Positions 26,289 to 37,500 of a stretch of DNA of 64,000 bases are shown in pieces. Source of the stretch: Lineus longissimus (lineage: Eukaryota; Nemertea; Pilidiophora; Heteronemertea; Lineidae); contig NC_088308.1 of NCBI RefSeq assembly GCF_910592395.1, positions 19,483,501 through 19,547,500 on the forward strand. Direction: 5' to 3'. The notes below the pieces were generated by a model that saw only the letters and a program-made list of their open reading frames with translations, did not search any database and had not been told where the DNA came from. Within the stretch, counting starts at the first letter, position 1. Every line of letters begins with the position of its first letter. The translations under genes and the position numbers were made by a program.

Positions 26289-27336
26289 CTAATTGCTCTT
26301 TCGTCCGCATAACCTCTTGTCTCGACCAATTTCTTTAAGACACTTGGGACACGCATGGATAACATCTTTCGTTCCTGTTCCGGTACATGCTAAAACGCAT
26401 CCGAAGAAGAAAAACCTAAAAAGAGATATTTACACATGTTCAAGTGAAGCCCAGTGAATTACAGATGGCGGATGCCACAATGATGAGTTTCAGTTATAGA
26501 TTATTGTTGATTCCTAGTACAAAAAGAATCATCCTTACTCACAAACGGAAAATAATCAGAATAAAGTTTTCTTCCAATTTTTCTTCTCTTTTGTTCGAAA
26601 GAGAATGCTCGTGAACTTCGGCCCCTCTGTATATTTACCCAAATAGTAGACAAAGGAAGAAGGTCAAGACTGCATTACAACCAATCTTGTAATACATCAG
26701 CGTCTCGATCCTCTTTTTGCAGTGAGGACATTGCATGTCCACTGAATCACCCCGTGATAGCATCTCAAAATTGGGTACGACACCATCTTCAAGCATCTCA
26801 GAAGTTTCTATCGCCCGCGGTTGAATGTTGACGACGGTGTTGTAGGCGGGGTAGGCAGGCGGCGTCGCTTGGTAGGCTGGTGGAGGTGGTGGAGGTGGCG
26901 GTGGTGGCCCTGAGGGTGGTGGGTACGCCGGCGGAGGGTAGGCTGCGTCCTGGCCATGGTAGACTGGCTGACCTGAAAACGTATGATAGTAATATGTGTA
27001 CACGTATATAAACAACAATTCAGACGTTTGTGTCTCCTGCGGGTCACAGTGAATGTTCACAACTGACACTATCTGGTTAAAGGCGCATGAAGATCGAAAC
27101 GGCACCCTAAATTTATCTAACTGCATGACACCACTCAAAACATGTTTCCGTTGTTTATTTCTGCAGATGCTTATTGCGTTATGGGTACTGCATGTATTTC
27201 ACATTTATCTGCTGACCAAGAATATATTTAGAGTAGATTTCGGACGAAGAGAGCTTCTTTCTTTCGTCTTTAGCTGATGGCAAAGTAATGATGGCTATTG
27301 TGGAATCCTTTAATGACACCTACCGGGATAGGACAT
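26289..27336 (-). CDS. LITAF: LITAF-domain endosomal membrane protein (157 aa, 3 coding exons)
   Basis: LITAF-like proteins sit on the cytosolic face of late endosome and lysosome membranes and bind zinc through two CxxC knuckles flanking a hydrophobic helix. Coding exons: 27324-27336 (MSYP plus one base), 26639-26972, 26289-26415. The frame closes to 158 codons including TAG. The N-terminus is proline-rich with PPAY motifs, which in this family bind WW domains of NEDD4-type ubiquitin ligases, and a run of ten prolines. The first knuckle CPHC is at residues 86-89, the hydrophobic stretch about 98-127 crosses the last intron, and the second knuckle HACPKC is at 136-141. A further upstream acceptor at 27359-27361 suggests a non-coding 5' exon border. 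Invertebrates often have several LITAF paralogs, so the symbol denotes the family only. Confidence 0.92.
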
Positions 27337-27358
27337 CTCTAAGCTTTACCTCTTTCAA

Positions 27359-29735
27359 CTGAAAAAAAAAATCAAAAATCTGTTGAACTAGGCAGGGGCT
27401 AGGGGATCCCGCTGGTGGTCTCTTGGTGGTTGACGTGCACAGTTGGGGAACTGGGTCTGGTTAATTGGACGACGTGATAAAGTTGACGGAGTGCCTAGTA
27501 CATGCACTGGGTGATGACGTCGATCTCTTTTTGATAGACCGCTATGATACACAGATTGAATTTCTCTTCGATGCTGCATCATCTACATCCGGCTTTACAT
27601 CTTGACCCTGGAGGGAAGGGAGGTTACGGACGGAATTACCTCTGATGATTCAGAATGCCGGCTTTGCCAGTGCTGAACATGTCTTGCTGTTTTGTTTTGT
27701 GTGTCATAGACGACAATGCTTAGTACCGAAGATTAACAAAGACTAGTCTTTACCTCTTCTTGATAGTACGTTTAAGAAGTTATTACATGCATCTGTGAAC
27801 TTACATGTATCTGGTCCAGTAATTTGTCCAGAAACAAAATATGACCATTCTCATACTATACATGTACACAACCACTAAGTTTCTGGTCCAGTAATTTGTC
27901 CAGAAACAAAATATGACCATTCTCATACTATACATGTACACAACCACTGTCAACATGTTTATCAAGCTTTTAGGGGACAAGACTTTTCTTTATCAGATAT
28001 AAGGCAGGATTCGCATCCCTTATTAGGAGCTTCGAACGACGAAGTACGAAGTATGTAAATATGCTTTTCGAAGACTTTTGAAAAAATCCCCGATTCTGTT
28101 TGACAACTTAAGATATATATACAGAAGAGGATTTACGAGTGTCGCTTCGATGAATTAGCACAGGATGTGACGACAAGACGGACCTTCGTATTGGTTGCGA
28201 AACTTGCTTTTAAAAGTATCGGGATTGCAAAATCGTAGTTATAAACGGATTTTTGATATGATAGCGTGAACGAGGTGTACTCAATTAGGGGTGAAAAGTC
28301 TTTTGGTAACAATTCGAACAGAACATTTTGAAGAAGGGTTGCCAGTATATGGGTCTTACCTGACTTTTCCGAAATATTATTGATAACTATTTTGGAGACT
28401 TGTACGTATTTGGAAACAGGAAAATCTAATCGTATTGATCCTCCCTTGGCTAGTTTCGAACTATGCTTACTGGACTATAGCTTCTATTAGATTAGGTAAT
28501 ACTGTTTTTGTCAACGCGTCGATTGGTTACCGCTATACAAGGCCTGAAAACCTCAGGTTAGACGTACACAATGTAAGCCTTATATAGCACTTAAAGATAA
28601 TATCAACATTGGAATAGCTTTACAAAACTTCTGGACAAAAGGAAACTAAAGGAAATTTTACCACTTCAGACTGATTTTTTATACCCCAGCTACAGTGCAA
28701 CATGCATACATATTAAAATCTATGAAAAAAAATCATCGAGGAGTTCCTGATAGTATTACACCAACTGTGAAATCAGTAAAAATAGTGTTAAAACTAACCA
28801 TTAATTAGTTGTTCTATAGCTGAAAGAAAATAGTAAAAAAACTATCTAGATGGATAAGAATTACTAGTTCGATAGTTAAAACAAGCTACGACGACTGTCG
28901 TAAAAAATTACTATAAAATAGTTGCATGTATTTCTACATCAATTTTCAATTCATAATTCCTAAAATTAAAAATTAAAATCGAGGCATGTGCCCTGCATCA
29001 CCGGTGGTCAGCCGCAGCCGCGGTATTAAACACACACTCGCCAAACGAATAAGATATCAATGGAAAGCTGACTCTCCCTCTGCTCTCATCATCAAATTAC
29101 ACAATCTTTATTTACTCTAATCAATATGTACAAATTTTACAATTCCGGCTTTTAAATTCACTTCAGTGTTGACATTTATTAAAGTAAAATGTTTATCACA
29201 TTTTCTCACAAGAAAGTCTCACATTTGACCAAGAATGCTTGCATTGCACCACCAGAGGGGAGATAGGCAGAAAGATGATTACCCAATCAATTATAATTCG
29301 GGTCAGTGGGGCAAATTGCGTTCATTGGCAAAGCTTTTCATAGCAGTGTAGGTTCATTTGGATATACACAAGGCCCCTTCATATATGAGAAATACTTACT
29401 CCTGAAATCTATAACTGAGATTATACTTGGAAGGTAGGTAGTCATTTTCGTAATAAAGAAATTTATAAATTATCAGACTTCCTGGTCCACACACGTGAAG
29501 TACCTATTCATGGCTGTCGAATTTTCTGGTGACGCTTACTTTGAAAACATTCTTCGCCATATTCTATTTTACTTCTCCCACAACATCAAATATATACCTT
29601 GCCGATCAGGGAAATCTTGAGAGATTATGGAATATGCGAATTCGGTTTACAATGTACATCAAATGTTATTACTGGGAAGCAGAACAAGTTTCTTAGTCAA
29701 TTGCACGTCTTCTGCTTGCAGATTCTTAATCAGCC
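27359..29735. other. Gap between LITAF gene and LRR receptor 1
   Basis: The two genes are divergent, so both promoters and upstream untranslated exons should lie here. A strong acceptor (tcttctgcttgcag) ends at about 29721, 14 bases before the receptor start codon, so at least one upstream non-coding exon is expected. A 72-base tandem duplication lies at 27810-27948. No coding gene is supported; 28000-29000 is AT-rich without recognisable content. Confidence 0.45.
27810..27948. repeat. Tandem duplication with 72-base period
   Basis: A 67-base unit at 27810-27876 is repeated at 27882-27948, with a five-base spacer. The copies look identical by eye and contain tacatgtaca. It is intergenic, upstream of the LITAF gene and LRR receptor 1. 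Confidence 0.95.
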
Positions 29736-32309
29736 ATGTACGGTAGGGGGAACAACCTCCTGTTGTTCGTCATCGTGACTAGTTTCTTAGCATTTCAACC
29801 GAGAGATGGCGCTCCTCTGGCTGATCCAGCTGCATCACACACCGCACTGAGCCTGCCGAAGGGATGTCATTTTGGGAATGACGAAATTAGTGTCACATGC
29901 CAGTCAGTTCATGCATACGATATCCCTCGGTTCATCAACAGCCTATCCAGCAACACGACCAATATTACGATATCTAGCTGCGATAATGAACTTGCTTTGA
30001 ACAACATTACGTTCCCAGATTTGCTGTATTTGGAAATCTCGACATGTGATATCAAAAATTTCACCAGAGATACAGTTCTTCATCTAACGAAGCTTCGAGA
30101 GTTGATCTTGAAGAACAACCATATTGCTAGTTTGGATGGGAACATATTCGAAAATCTGTTTGAGTTGGAGAAAATCGATTTGAATAACAATGATCTGGTC
30201 CGTTTAGATAAGGACATATTTCAATCCCTGTTAAAACTGGTGTCTTTAGACATTTCCAATAATAGACTAATTGAATTTGCTCCTGCGCTGAACTCGAAAA
30301 AAATGAGATATTTAGGTCTTGGGGGCAACAATGGCATAACGAACGCTACGATTAGTACCGGAAGCAAAACTCATGTTTGTGACCTTGACCTCAGTTTCAC
30401 GGGTATCTCCGAGTTGCACGCATCTGCCTTCGCAAACTTGGTCTGTGAAGGAGGTGATCTACGACCAAAAATGAATATCAGTTTCAGGGGAAACTTTCTT
30501 CAAAAGGTTGACCCGAATGCATTCGATGGGATGAAAAACGTGTCCCTAGCTCGGCTGGATATGGGAGATGTACGGTGGGATTTCAGTCCAGGTCACTCTG
30601 CCCTCACTGATTTTTTCCAAGCGTTGAGCGCCCGAAGAGTCGATTATCTCGATCTATCGGGCTGCTATCTCTCGGAGGAAAACGTCAACGATTTCCCTCT
30701 ACTGAACAACACTGCATTCCTCGGCACTCTTGACGTGTCCAAGAATATTTTCGGCCCAACTATCAAAACATGGCCGATTTACGTTAATAAAATAGCGTCA
30801 ATTGATTCCATGCAATGCTTGAATATGTCATTGAATAGCATCGGAAAAGGCCTTGTCTTCAACCAACTTATGCCGAACCTGAGGGAGTTAGACTTGTCCA
30901 ACAACCAAATCGTTATTTACAAAGATTCGATTAAATTTTCTGAAAACGGTAGGGTGAGTGTACCTTTCCTGAGAATTCTGCACATGACTGGTGCATTTGG
31001 CGAGACGGGGATCAAGCCAAATGATTGGACGAATTTGACTTGGTTTTCAGAATTAAAAACTCTGGAGGAACTATACCTTGATGCCAACTACAAATTGTTT
31101 GACACTTTTTTCTATTACCATCTCTCTGGAATTTTCGGAGGTTTGACAAACCTACGCATATTGTCTCTGTCCGATACTGGCTTTGGTCGAAGGCAATTCA
31201 GGCAAGCTGAACTGGAGAACTTTCTTGTTGACCAGAGGAAGTCTTTGATAAGTCTGAAACTGAGGAATAATTACATTTCCCATAGGCAGTTGGTCATTCT
31301 CAAGGGCCTTGAGAATTTGGAGACACTTGACCTCAGATCAAACCACATTGGCTACCTAGACGACAACTGGTTTAACCTAAATCTGCGCGAATTAGATCTG
31401 TCCGACAACAGCCTCTTGACTATCTCTTGCACTGCGACTCTTTCCTTAGCGTTGGAATCAAAGCTGGAACGAATGTGGATCGGTGATAACCCTTACGACT
31501 GCACATGTCAGCTGGCTGATTTCGTGTACTGGCTGAAAAACCACGCCAGGGGCGTTGAGAAAACGGATTCTGTAATTTCTCCCAAAAGAAAGGTGGTCAT
31601 CCCCGATTTAAGCATTGCCGAATGCATGGGACCGAGAGAGCGGAACGGCCAACTCATTTCCCGTTATCTCCCAAACCGTTGGCTTTGCGACGAGGTTGGA
31701 CTGATTGTTTTGGGGGCTGTAGGTTCTTTCTTCCTCGTCATTTTTGCGATAGCGGCAATAGTTGCTTACAACTGTAGAGTAAACATACTCTTCTGTTTCC
31801 GGACATCGAGACATGGCAGACACGCTCAAGCCGCGAGCCGTGGAGTGTTCATGGGTTACTGCGATGGACACAGAGGTCCGAATTTCGAGAAAAATCCCGA
31901 AGATCAATGGGTGAATGACAACATCAATACTAACCTTGAGTTATGCCGGGATTTGCCGATTTATGTGAACTTTATGATGCCCATTAACATCAACAAAACT
32001 TTAGGAGAGCAAATTAGGGAAAAACACCAGGATTATCGTTACATTCTCCTGATTGTTGGTTCACTTTTTATAAGGCACGTCTGGGAGAGCGTTAGAGTTG
32101 AAGTCTGCGAGGACAGGGAGATCTGGAAGCAATGCCGCAATAAGTTTGTGCTTGTGTTGCTCGGAAAGACAAAGAAGGACCTGCCTCCTGAGATGAAAGC
32201 TTTGTGGAAACATGGCGCCTGCTACACGTGGCCCAAACCGAGCCGAGATCAATTTTGGAAGAGGCTCAAGCTCAAACTTGCTGACAAAAGAAGTGTATGT
32301 TGTTTCTAG
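29736..32309 (+). CDS. Toll-like LRR receptor 1 with divergent cytoplasmic TIR-like domain (857 aa, intronless CDS)
   Basis: Predicted type I membrane receptor. It has a signal peptide (about residues 1-26), a short cysteine-containing LRR N-cap region, about 18 leucine-rich repeats of LxxLxLxxN type, and an LRR C-cap (NPYDCTC and later cysteines). One membrane segment at about 655-680 starts LIVLGAVGSFFLV. The cytoplasmic part of about 170 residues resembles a TIR domain: a box 1-like GVFMGYCDGH, a beta-D-like RYILLIVGSLFI, and a box 3-like FWKRL. The box 2 BB-loop RD-x-x-PG is missing. It ends in CCF. In Toll and TLR proteins this architecture senses ligands and recruits MyD88-type adaptors; whether this divergent TIR can do so is unknown. 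The whole coding region is one exon, with an acceptor 14 bases before the start. AATAAA is at 32560-32565. Paralog of 45198-47813. Confidence 0.9.
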   Translation: MYGRGNNLLLFVIVTSFLAFQPRDGAPLADPAASHTALSLPKGCHFGNDEISVTCQSVHAYDIPRFINSLSSNTTNITISSCDNELALNNITFPDLLYLEISTCDIKNFTRDTVLHLTKLRELILKNNHIASLDGNIFENLFELEKIDLNNNDLVRLDKDIFQSLLKLVSLDISNNRLIEFAPALNSKKMRYLGLGGNNGITNATISTGSKTHVCDLDLSFTGISELHASAFANLVCEGGDLRPKMNISFRGNFLQKVDPNAFDGMKNVSLARLDMGDVRWDFSPGHSALTDFFQALSARRVDYLDLSGCYLSEENVNDFPLLNNTAFLGTLDVSKNIFGPTIKTWPIYVNKIASIDSMQCLNMSLNSIGKGLVFNQLMPNLRELDLSNNQIVIYKDSIKFSENGRVSVPFLRILHMTGAFGETGIKPNDWTNLTWFSELKTLEELYLDANYKLFDTFFYYHLSGIFGGLTNLRILSLSDTGFGRRQFRQAELENFLVDQRKSLISLKLRNNYISHRQLVILKGLENLETLDLRSNHIGYLDDNWFNLNLRELDLSDNSLLTISCTATLSLALESKLERMWIGDNPYDCTCQLADFVYWLKNHARGVEKTDSVISPKRKVVIPDLSIAECMGPRERNGQLISRYLPNRWLCDEVGLIVLGAVGSFFLVIFAIAAIVAYNCRVNILFCFRTSRHGRHAQAASRGVFMGYCDGHRGPNFEKNPEDQWVNDNINTNLELCRDLPIYVNFMMPININKTLGEQIREKHQDYRYILLIVGSLFIRHVWESVRVEVCEDREIWKQCRNKFVLVLLGKTKKDLPPEMKALWKHGACYTWPKPSRDQFWKRLKLKLADKRSVCCF

Positions 32310-33138
32310 GTGCTGTTCTGCGCCTCTTGGGTCTCTGTCTACTTTTTCATTATCTGCTTCTTCCTAATCTGCGTTACCTGTTTAAAGGCTGTTCCTTCCT
32401 TGGAACGCAGGTCCTTTAACTGGATAAAATATGTTTAGATGATGATGTAATTCGCCTTTTGGTTTCACAGTCCGGGGCTGACACCAAGCAAATGCCCGAG
32501 AAATACTGAAAATTTTGTATTTTTACGCCATGCTATGAAAAGTTTACCATAACTTTAAAAATAAAGGTTTTTGAGGTGGTTTTACAGCCAGATTTATGGG
32601 AGCAGAGGATCGCACTGAGCGTGTCCATTTTGTCTATCTTTCACTATCGTAATAGTGAAATTGGGTAAACTTGTTTTGAAGCATGGTGTTGGAAATTAAT
32701 TTTATATCATTATCACAATATCATGAATTATGATACTAGTATATACATGTATATCGCAATCCGATAGGGTTATGGATGGACGGACCTGGTGTTAATATAT
32801 GTGTAAATAGCTGCTGGCTTGATTTAAATAAAAATACGGTTTTGTGTAGATGCCAATTGTGCCGATGATTTTACCGGGTATTTACCGCACTTGGCAGAGC
32901 TGGTGTGACGCACAGGCTTTGGTGATTGATAGTTGATCAATAGGGCGCAATTAGGTCATGTGCCTTTAGTGTACCGAGGAAACATATATATACACCGCAC
33001 TCTTAAACAAGATTTTGCAAGATATAAGCTTTGCCTGAAATCACCTCTAAGAGTCAGTTATAACCAAGTTATGGCATAAAAACAATAACATACATGTATT
33101 ATTTTTTTAAATATATTGTTTCATTCAACCAATTAAGG

Positions 33139-33952
33139 GAATACGGGATGTCCTCGTGAATACCGGTAGCCTATCTTTTCTGTGCTATAAAAGTAGGACC
33201 ATACATTTCGGAGGTCCACAAAAAGGTACCAGTAGGACAAAGTAGGCCCTCGTCCCGCCTTTAAGCCTGCAGCACACTAGCCACCAACTTCGGCGTTCAC
33301 AGGCGCTTTTTGCCGCAAGAGTCCTGAACGCCTGAAAAATCCCTAGTCTGCTACGAACGGCGTCGGCGAACGCGACTTGACGCCACTTACCGCAACTAAA
33401 CGCCAAATATCTAACATGTTTGATTTTTGACGCGTGTCGCCGCGCTTGAACGCAAGAAGAAGCCAGGTGTGCTACGGATGGCCGCCTGACTTGGCGTCGG
33501 CGGCGAGGCTATGGCCAATCAGCTTCCGTCTTGATGTCACATGTTTTCAAAATGGCAAGTGGCGGAAAAGATGCTACTGGACGCCAATTCTTGGCATGTG
33601 TGCTCTGACCGGGATCCACTGGCCGACAACTTTGGCGTCGAGAGGCGTCAGCCGAACACTTCTTGTCGCCAAAGTTGGCGGCTAGTGTGCTGCAGGCTTT
33701 ATTGCACAATCTGCGAAGTGCCGCTTTCCATACCGCCCTGGAACATTGACTAACAAAACATTAGGAATACCCGCTGGTGTGGCTGACAGATCTTTAGCCA
33801 ATGACTGTGACGACCTGTGCATACAATAAAATTTAAATAGGACTGTTCATAGAGTATAAGTAGCCAATTATAATACATGCAATATATGGCACCCCAAGAG
33901 GCCTCTTCAAAGTGGCACCCGATACCGGTATTCACGAGGACGACCTGTATCC
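33139..33952. mobile_element. Outer inverted-repeat element enclosing the MITE
   Basis: A 19-base sequence, gtcctcgtgaataccggta, at about 33150-33168 recurs as its exact reverse complement at about 33923-33941. Similarity extends a little outward (atacgggat against gatacaggtc). The flanking bases include TTAA on both sides (about 33133 and 33959), which might be a piggyBac-type target duplication, but the spacing is not symmetrical. The MITE at 33265-33698 lies inside, implying later insertion. Confidence 0.5.
33265..33698. mobile_element. Harbinger-like MITE, 434 bp, with TTA target-site duplication
   Basis: The ends are inverted repeats of about 32 bases with two mismatches, starting AGCCTGCAGCACACTAGCC. 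They are flanked on both sides by TTA (33262-33264 and 33699-33701), the 3-bp TWA-type duplication of PIF/Harbinger transposases. The element is richer in G and C than its surroundings, with many GGCG and CGCC words, and has no transposase. It is a non-autonomous element that would need a transposase supplied elsewhere. Confidence 0.85.
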
Positions 33953-34512
33953 TAACGCTTAATTTTTATGTCCGCGTTTTTCATACAGAAATGCGGTTTC
34001 AGGCTTGAGGCTGTGACGGCTCATCTGCTTTCTATCCATGTTCATTATATAAATAAGACGAATTACATGTATATAACCAAATAAAGCATCGATATGCAAA
34101 TTCATACGAAGTTCGTTTTGCTTTAATTTCTTTTCGCCGAAGCTACTGCACATAGCACACTAGCTCAGTAAAATTTGTGATGTGGCAAAAAAAATTATAA
34201 AGAAACGGCAAGCATTGAAAAAAGTATAGAATAGTAGGCCTACAGGATTTAGGAAATACCATTAACGGTTTATGCTTAAAAAAGATTTTTTTGATGACTT
34301 CCTGAATCAAAATTGGCATTCGCCCTGCTAAATCATGTACGCTTTGTTAAGCACCAATGATATTTTGAGTCGTAAGCAGTAGTGATAGAAATAGGCCGCG
34401 AAGTCTTTACGAATAACTTATACGTTAACAAGAACTTTGTATAGTTCTGAGGAAGACCAGCAGAGGAATTCAAACCGAATATCGGCACTCTTGCGATCGG
34501 ACTGCAAAAGCT

Positions 34513-37500
34513 ATGGGAGTCAGAATTGCAGTTGGGGTCTTGCTACTCCTTGCTAGCCTCGAAATTTCTCAAGGTAAGATCATAGAACAATCCTTTCAGT
34601 GGGAAATTTACTAGCTACGGTACGTATTTACTATAGTTTATCGCCAAGATAAGGCAATAGGGCCAGCTGCACTTTCGTTTATGTTACTGTTGTGTTGAAA
34701 TATAGGTTAATATGATTGTAACTTGAATTTGTTTAGTCAAACCACAGACCAAGAGATATATAGATGTATGTCGGAGTCTGTTGTATATAAGACTTGGTCA
34801 AACTGACAGATTACAAAATCTTTTTCTTCACATTCATGTGATGACCTAGGTACTTTCTCTACTTTTGATTTCTTTCCATTCGATGGCGGAGGATTTTTGC
34901 CTGACCCTATTTTTCACGATTTTCTTTATAATAATCGCCTCTCGAAAGTCGTCGGTTGGACATGGCCTATTTCTGGCCTTTTTTTATGGCGCGATCAATT
35001 AAGATATAGATTATAGTTGAACCGAAAATATTAGATATAACTTATATCATGTTATTATTCCGCCACGGATCGCTTTGGCAATGGGATTTCCCCCAAAATA
35101 CTTCCTTGTGGTCGGACCAATAGCAGTTCGCAACGTCAGCGACAGGACTAAAATCTTTTTAATGTATCATGTTAACCATGTCACAAACTTTTGGGTGACT
35201 GGAGGTCCTAAAAGTCGGTGGCCTTAAAGGACCATTGGCATTTAATAGTAAGGGCAATATTACTCAGCTGTCGGCTGTCCAGTCACCTCCTATTCTACAT
35301 ACAATGTAAGTAGTTTCCATCAACAAATTGCACAAAAAAGGAAAAATTCAAAATCTGACAGATAACAAAAAAAGAAGAAATGTCAACTGTTACACCATTT
35401 ATACTAGATAGCCTCCCAAGCTCTGTACACACTGACAACATTTTCGGTAACATTTTCGGAAACATCTCGGCAACACACCTGGGCAACAAAAATTTGGCCC
35501 TGTATACACATGACAACATTCGACAACATGTTGGGCATTTTGTTATCGAAAGTTTCTGAGAAAATGAGGATTTTGGACGGAAATTCATAAACAATGGAAG
35601 ATTCCAAGAGAAGAAGATGTATTGTCGGGGGCTCTGCCATAATTTTACGTATCCTGATTTAAAGACGGCAAAGAAGACGTAAAGATGAGAAAAGAGTGTG
35701 GACAAGACCATGGATATATATGAGAGACCAGCATGGGGCCTACCACTGTCTCCTGTCTACTGTCATCCCATAAACAGGCACAACTTTCCCATACTGCGAT
35801 AAGTTGTTCCACTTCACTCAATAACCATTCCTTGCTGGAGGCTGATATTTTGACTACATCACATGGCTTCAGGTAGATCATGTGATTTGTGGCCTATTTC
35901 TGATTGGATAAAACTCGACAACACTCGGCAACAAAATTGATTTTGTATTATTTCGACAACATTTGAGCAACATTTGGCCAACATGTTACCGAATGTTTCC
36001 GAACTGTACACACTGCCAACATTTTCGATAACATCGCACCTGGACAACATGTTGGCCAACATGTTTCCCAAAATGTTGTCAGTGTGTACAGAGCTACCCT
36101 GTGACGTCTTGGTGCTGATATCGATTTTTCCGACGTCATGTTGATGGCGCTTGATTCACTCTCCCGCGGTCTTCAGTCCTATGTCGAATTTTATATACAC
36201 CCATTGAAATTCGCAATACAGCCTTGTTATCCCGTTGGAAGATTATTTGGGTTGGAATAGCGAAATAATTGCAAGGTTCAGTGGAGCAAGTCGCATAGAT
36301 AACATCAAAGACACTTTTCTTTTCTTTATGATTGGCTGTCAGTTCTGCCCTAAATAATATATCATGGTAAACAGGAACATAAATCTTGTATTTGTCACAT
36401 TAAAGTACGTGTAACTGTTATTTCTGGCCTGGGTAATGCGTCATTAAAAATACCTCAACAAACACTATCAACGCAAATATAAATTCGTTATGCTCCTCAG
36501 ATACATGTAGGCCTATACACATTCCAATGTTCAAGTAACGCTGTTTCAAAACGTTTGAAAATACAAAAAAGTACAGTATATGTAAGTGGTATCGTCAATT
36601 ATTGATTAACTCTGCATGGTAAGAATTGCGAAATAGCTCTGACAGTTTTTTATGATGTCTGAATTAAACAAAAAGTAGTGGCGAAACGACCTTTTTTCTT
36701 CAGGAAATGTGACATTCGACAGACGGTTCACCTACCAAGAAGTGGATGAGAGCAAGTTGGCAGCAGCTACAGCAGCAGACCTTGTCGACACTAAGAACAC
36801 GGGTAGGCATCTTCATCCTTCGAGCAATTGCATGTGACCAGAAGAAAAAAAAAAGGCTATATTCAAGACATCTATGTTATTTTAGGAAGCATCGGCGCTC
36901 GACGTTCCAATACCTATTTAGGTACCAAGAGGAAAACACGTTATTTCCCCCTGGCCCAAACAATTAAACGATCTTTTTTATGATGTTATGCATCTTCGTT
37001 CAAAGTGAGAATTACAAGTGAATTAAAATCATGAAAGACATTAGGAGCGAAGGCGTTTGTCTCGTTGTCGCAAACGAGTAAAAGGAAGGGGATGCGTATG
37101 GAAAAGGGGAATGTGCAAGGCACTTCATGCTTTGAAACCCTTATTATTTTCTTGTTACAGTGGGTGTTCTTGGACCAAACCCAGCGATTGCTCAAAACCA
37201 CGTTAACTTTATTCTTTAAGGATATACTTAACATAACCATTGGGGATTACATGTATGTGAATTTTATGTTTTTTTACAACAGGGCACTGGTCTTCAGACA
37301 CGCATTATTCCGAAGTCCATTTCATTTTCAGGCACCAAGTTGTTCGATAGCTCCACCGTCGGCAAAGACAAGAAATTGGCTTCTTATGTTTATATAAAGG
37401 ATTTTAAATCGAAGAAGTCGAAGTATTATCGAGCTCATCCAGTTTTTACAAAGTGCATTGATAAGATTTTCAGTAAGCTTGATAACTCCGATGCCGGCCA

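Larger units (their letters stand above)
32310..34512. other. Gap between LRR receptor 1 and Hedge-like gene B with nested inverted-repeat elements
   Basis: It contains the 3'UTR of LRR receptor 1, then an inverted-repeat structure at about 33139-33952 that encloses a Harbinger-like MITE at 33265-33698, and finally the presumed promoter and 5'UTR of Hedge-like gene B. Open frames at 33185-33753 come from the MITE and are not genes. Confidence 0.6.

Noticed and set aside
31608-31907. Long open frames antisense to LRR receptor 1, and similar ones antisense to receptor 2
   Set aside because: They are shadows of the receptor coding sequence in another frame, with no promoter or domain evidence.
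33185-33753. Overlapping open frames on both strands suggesting a small GC-rich gene
   Set aside because: They lie in the MITE, lack splice or start context and have no domain; their openness comes from the GC-rich repeat composition.
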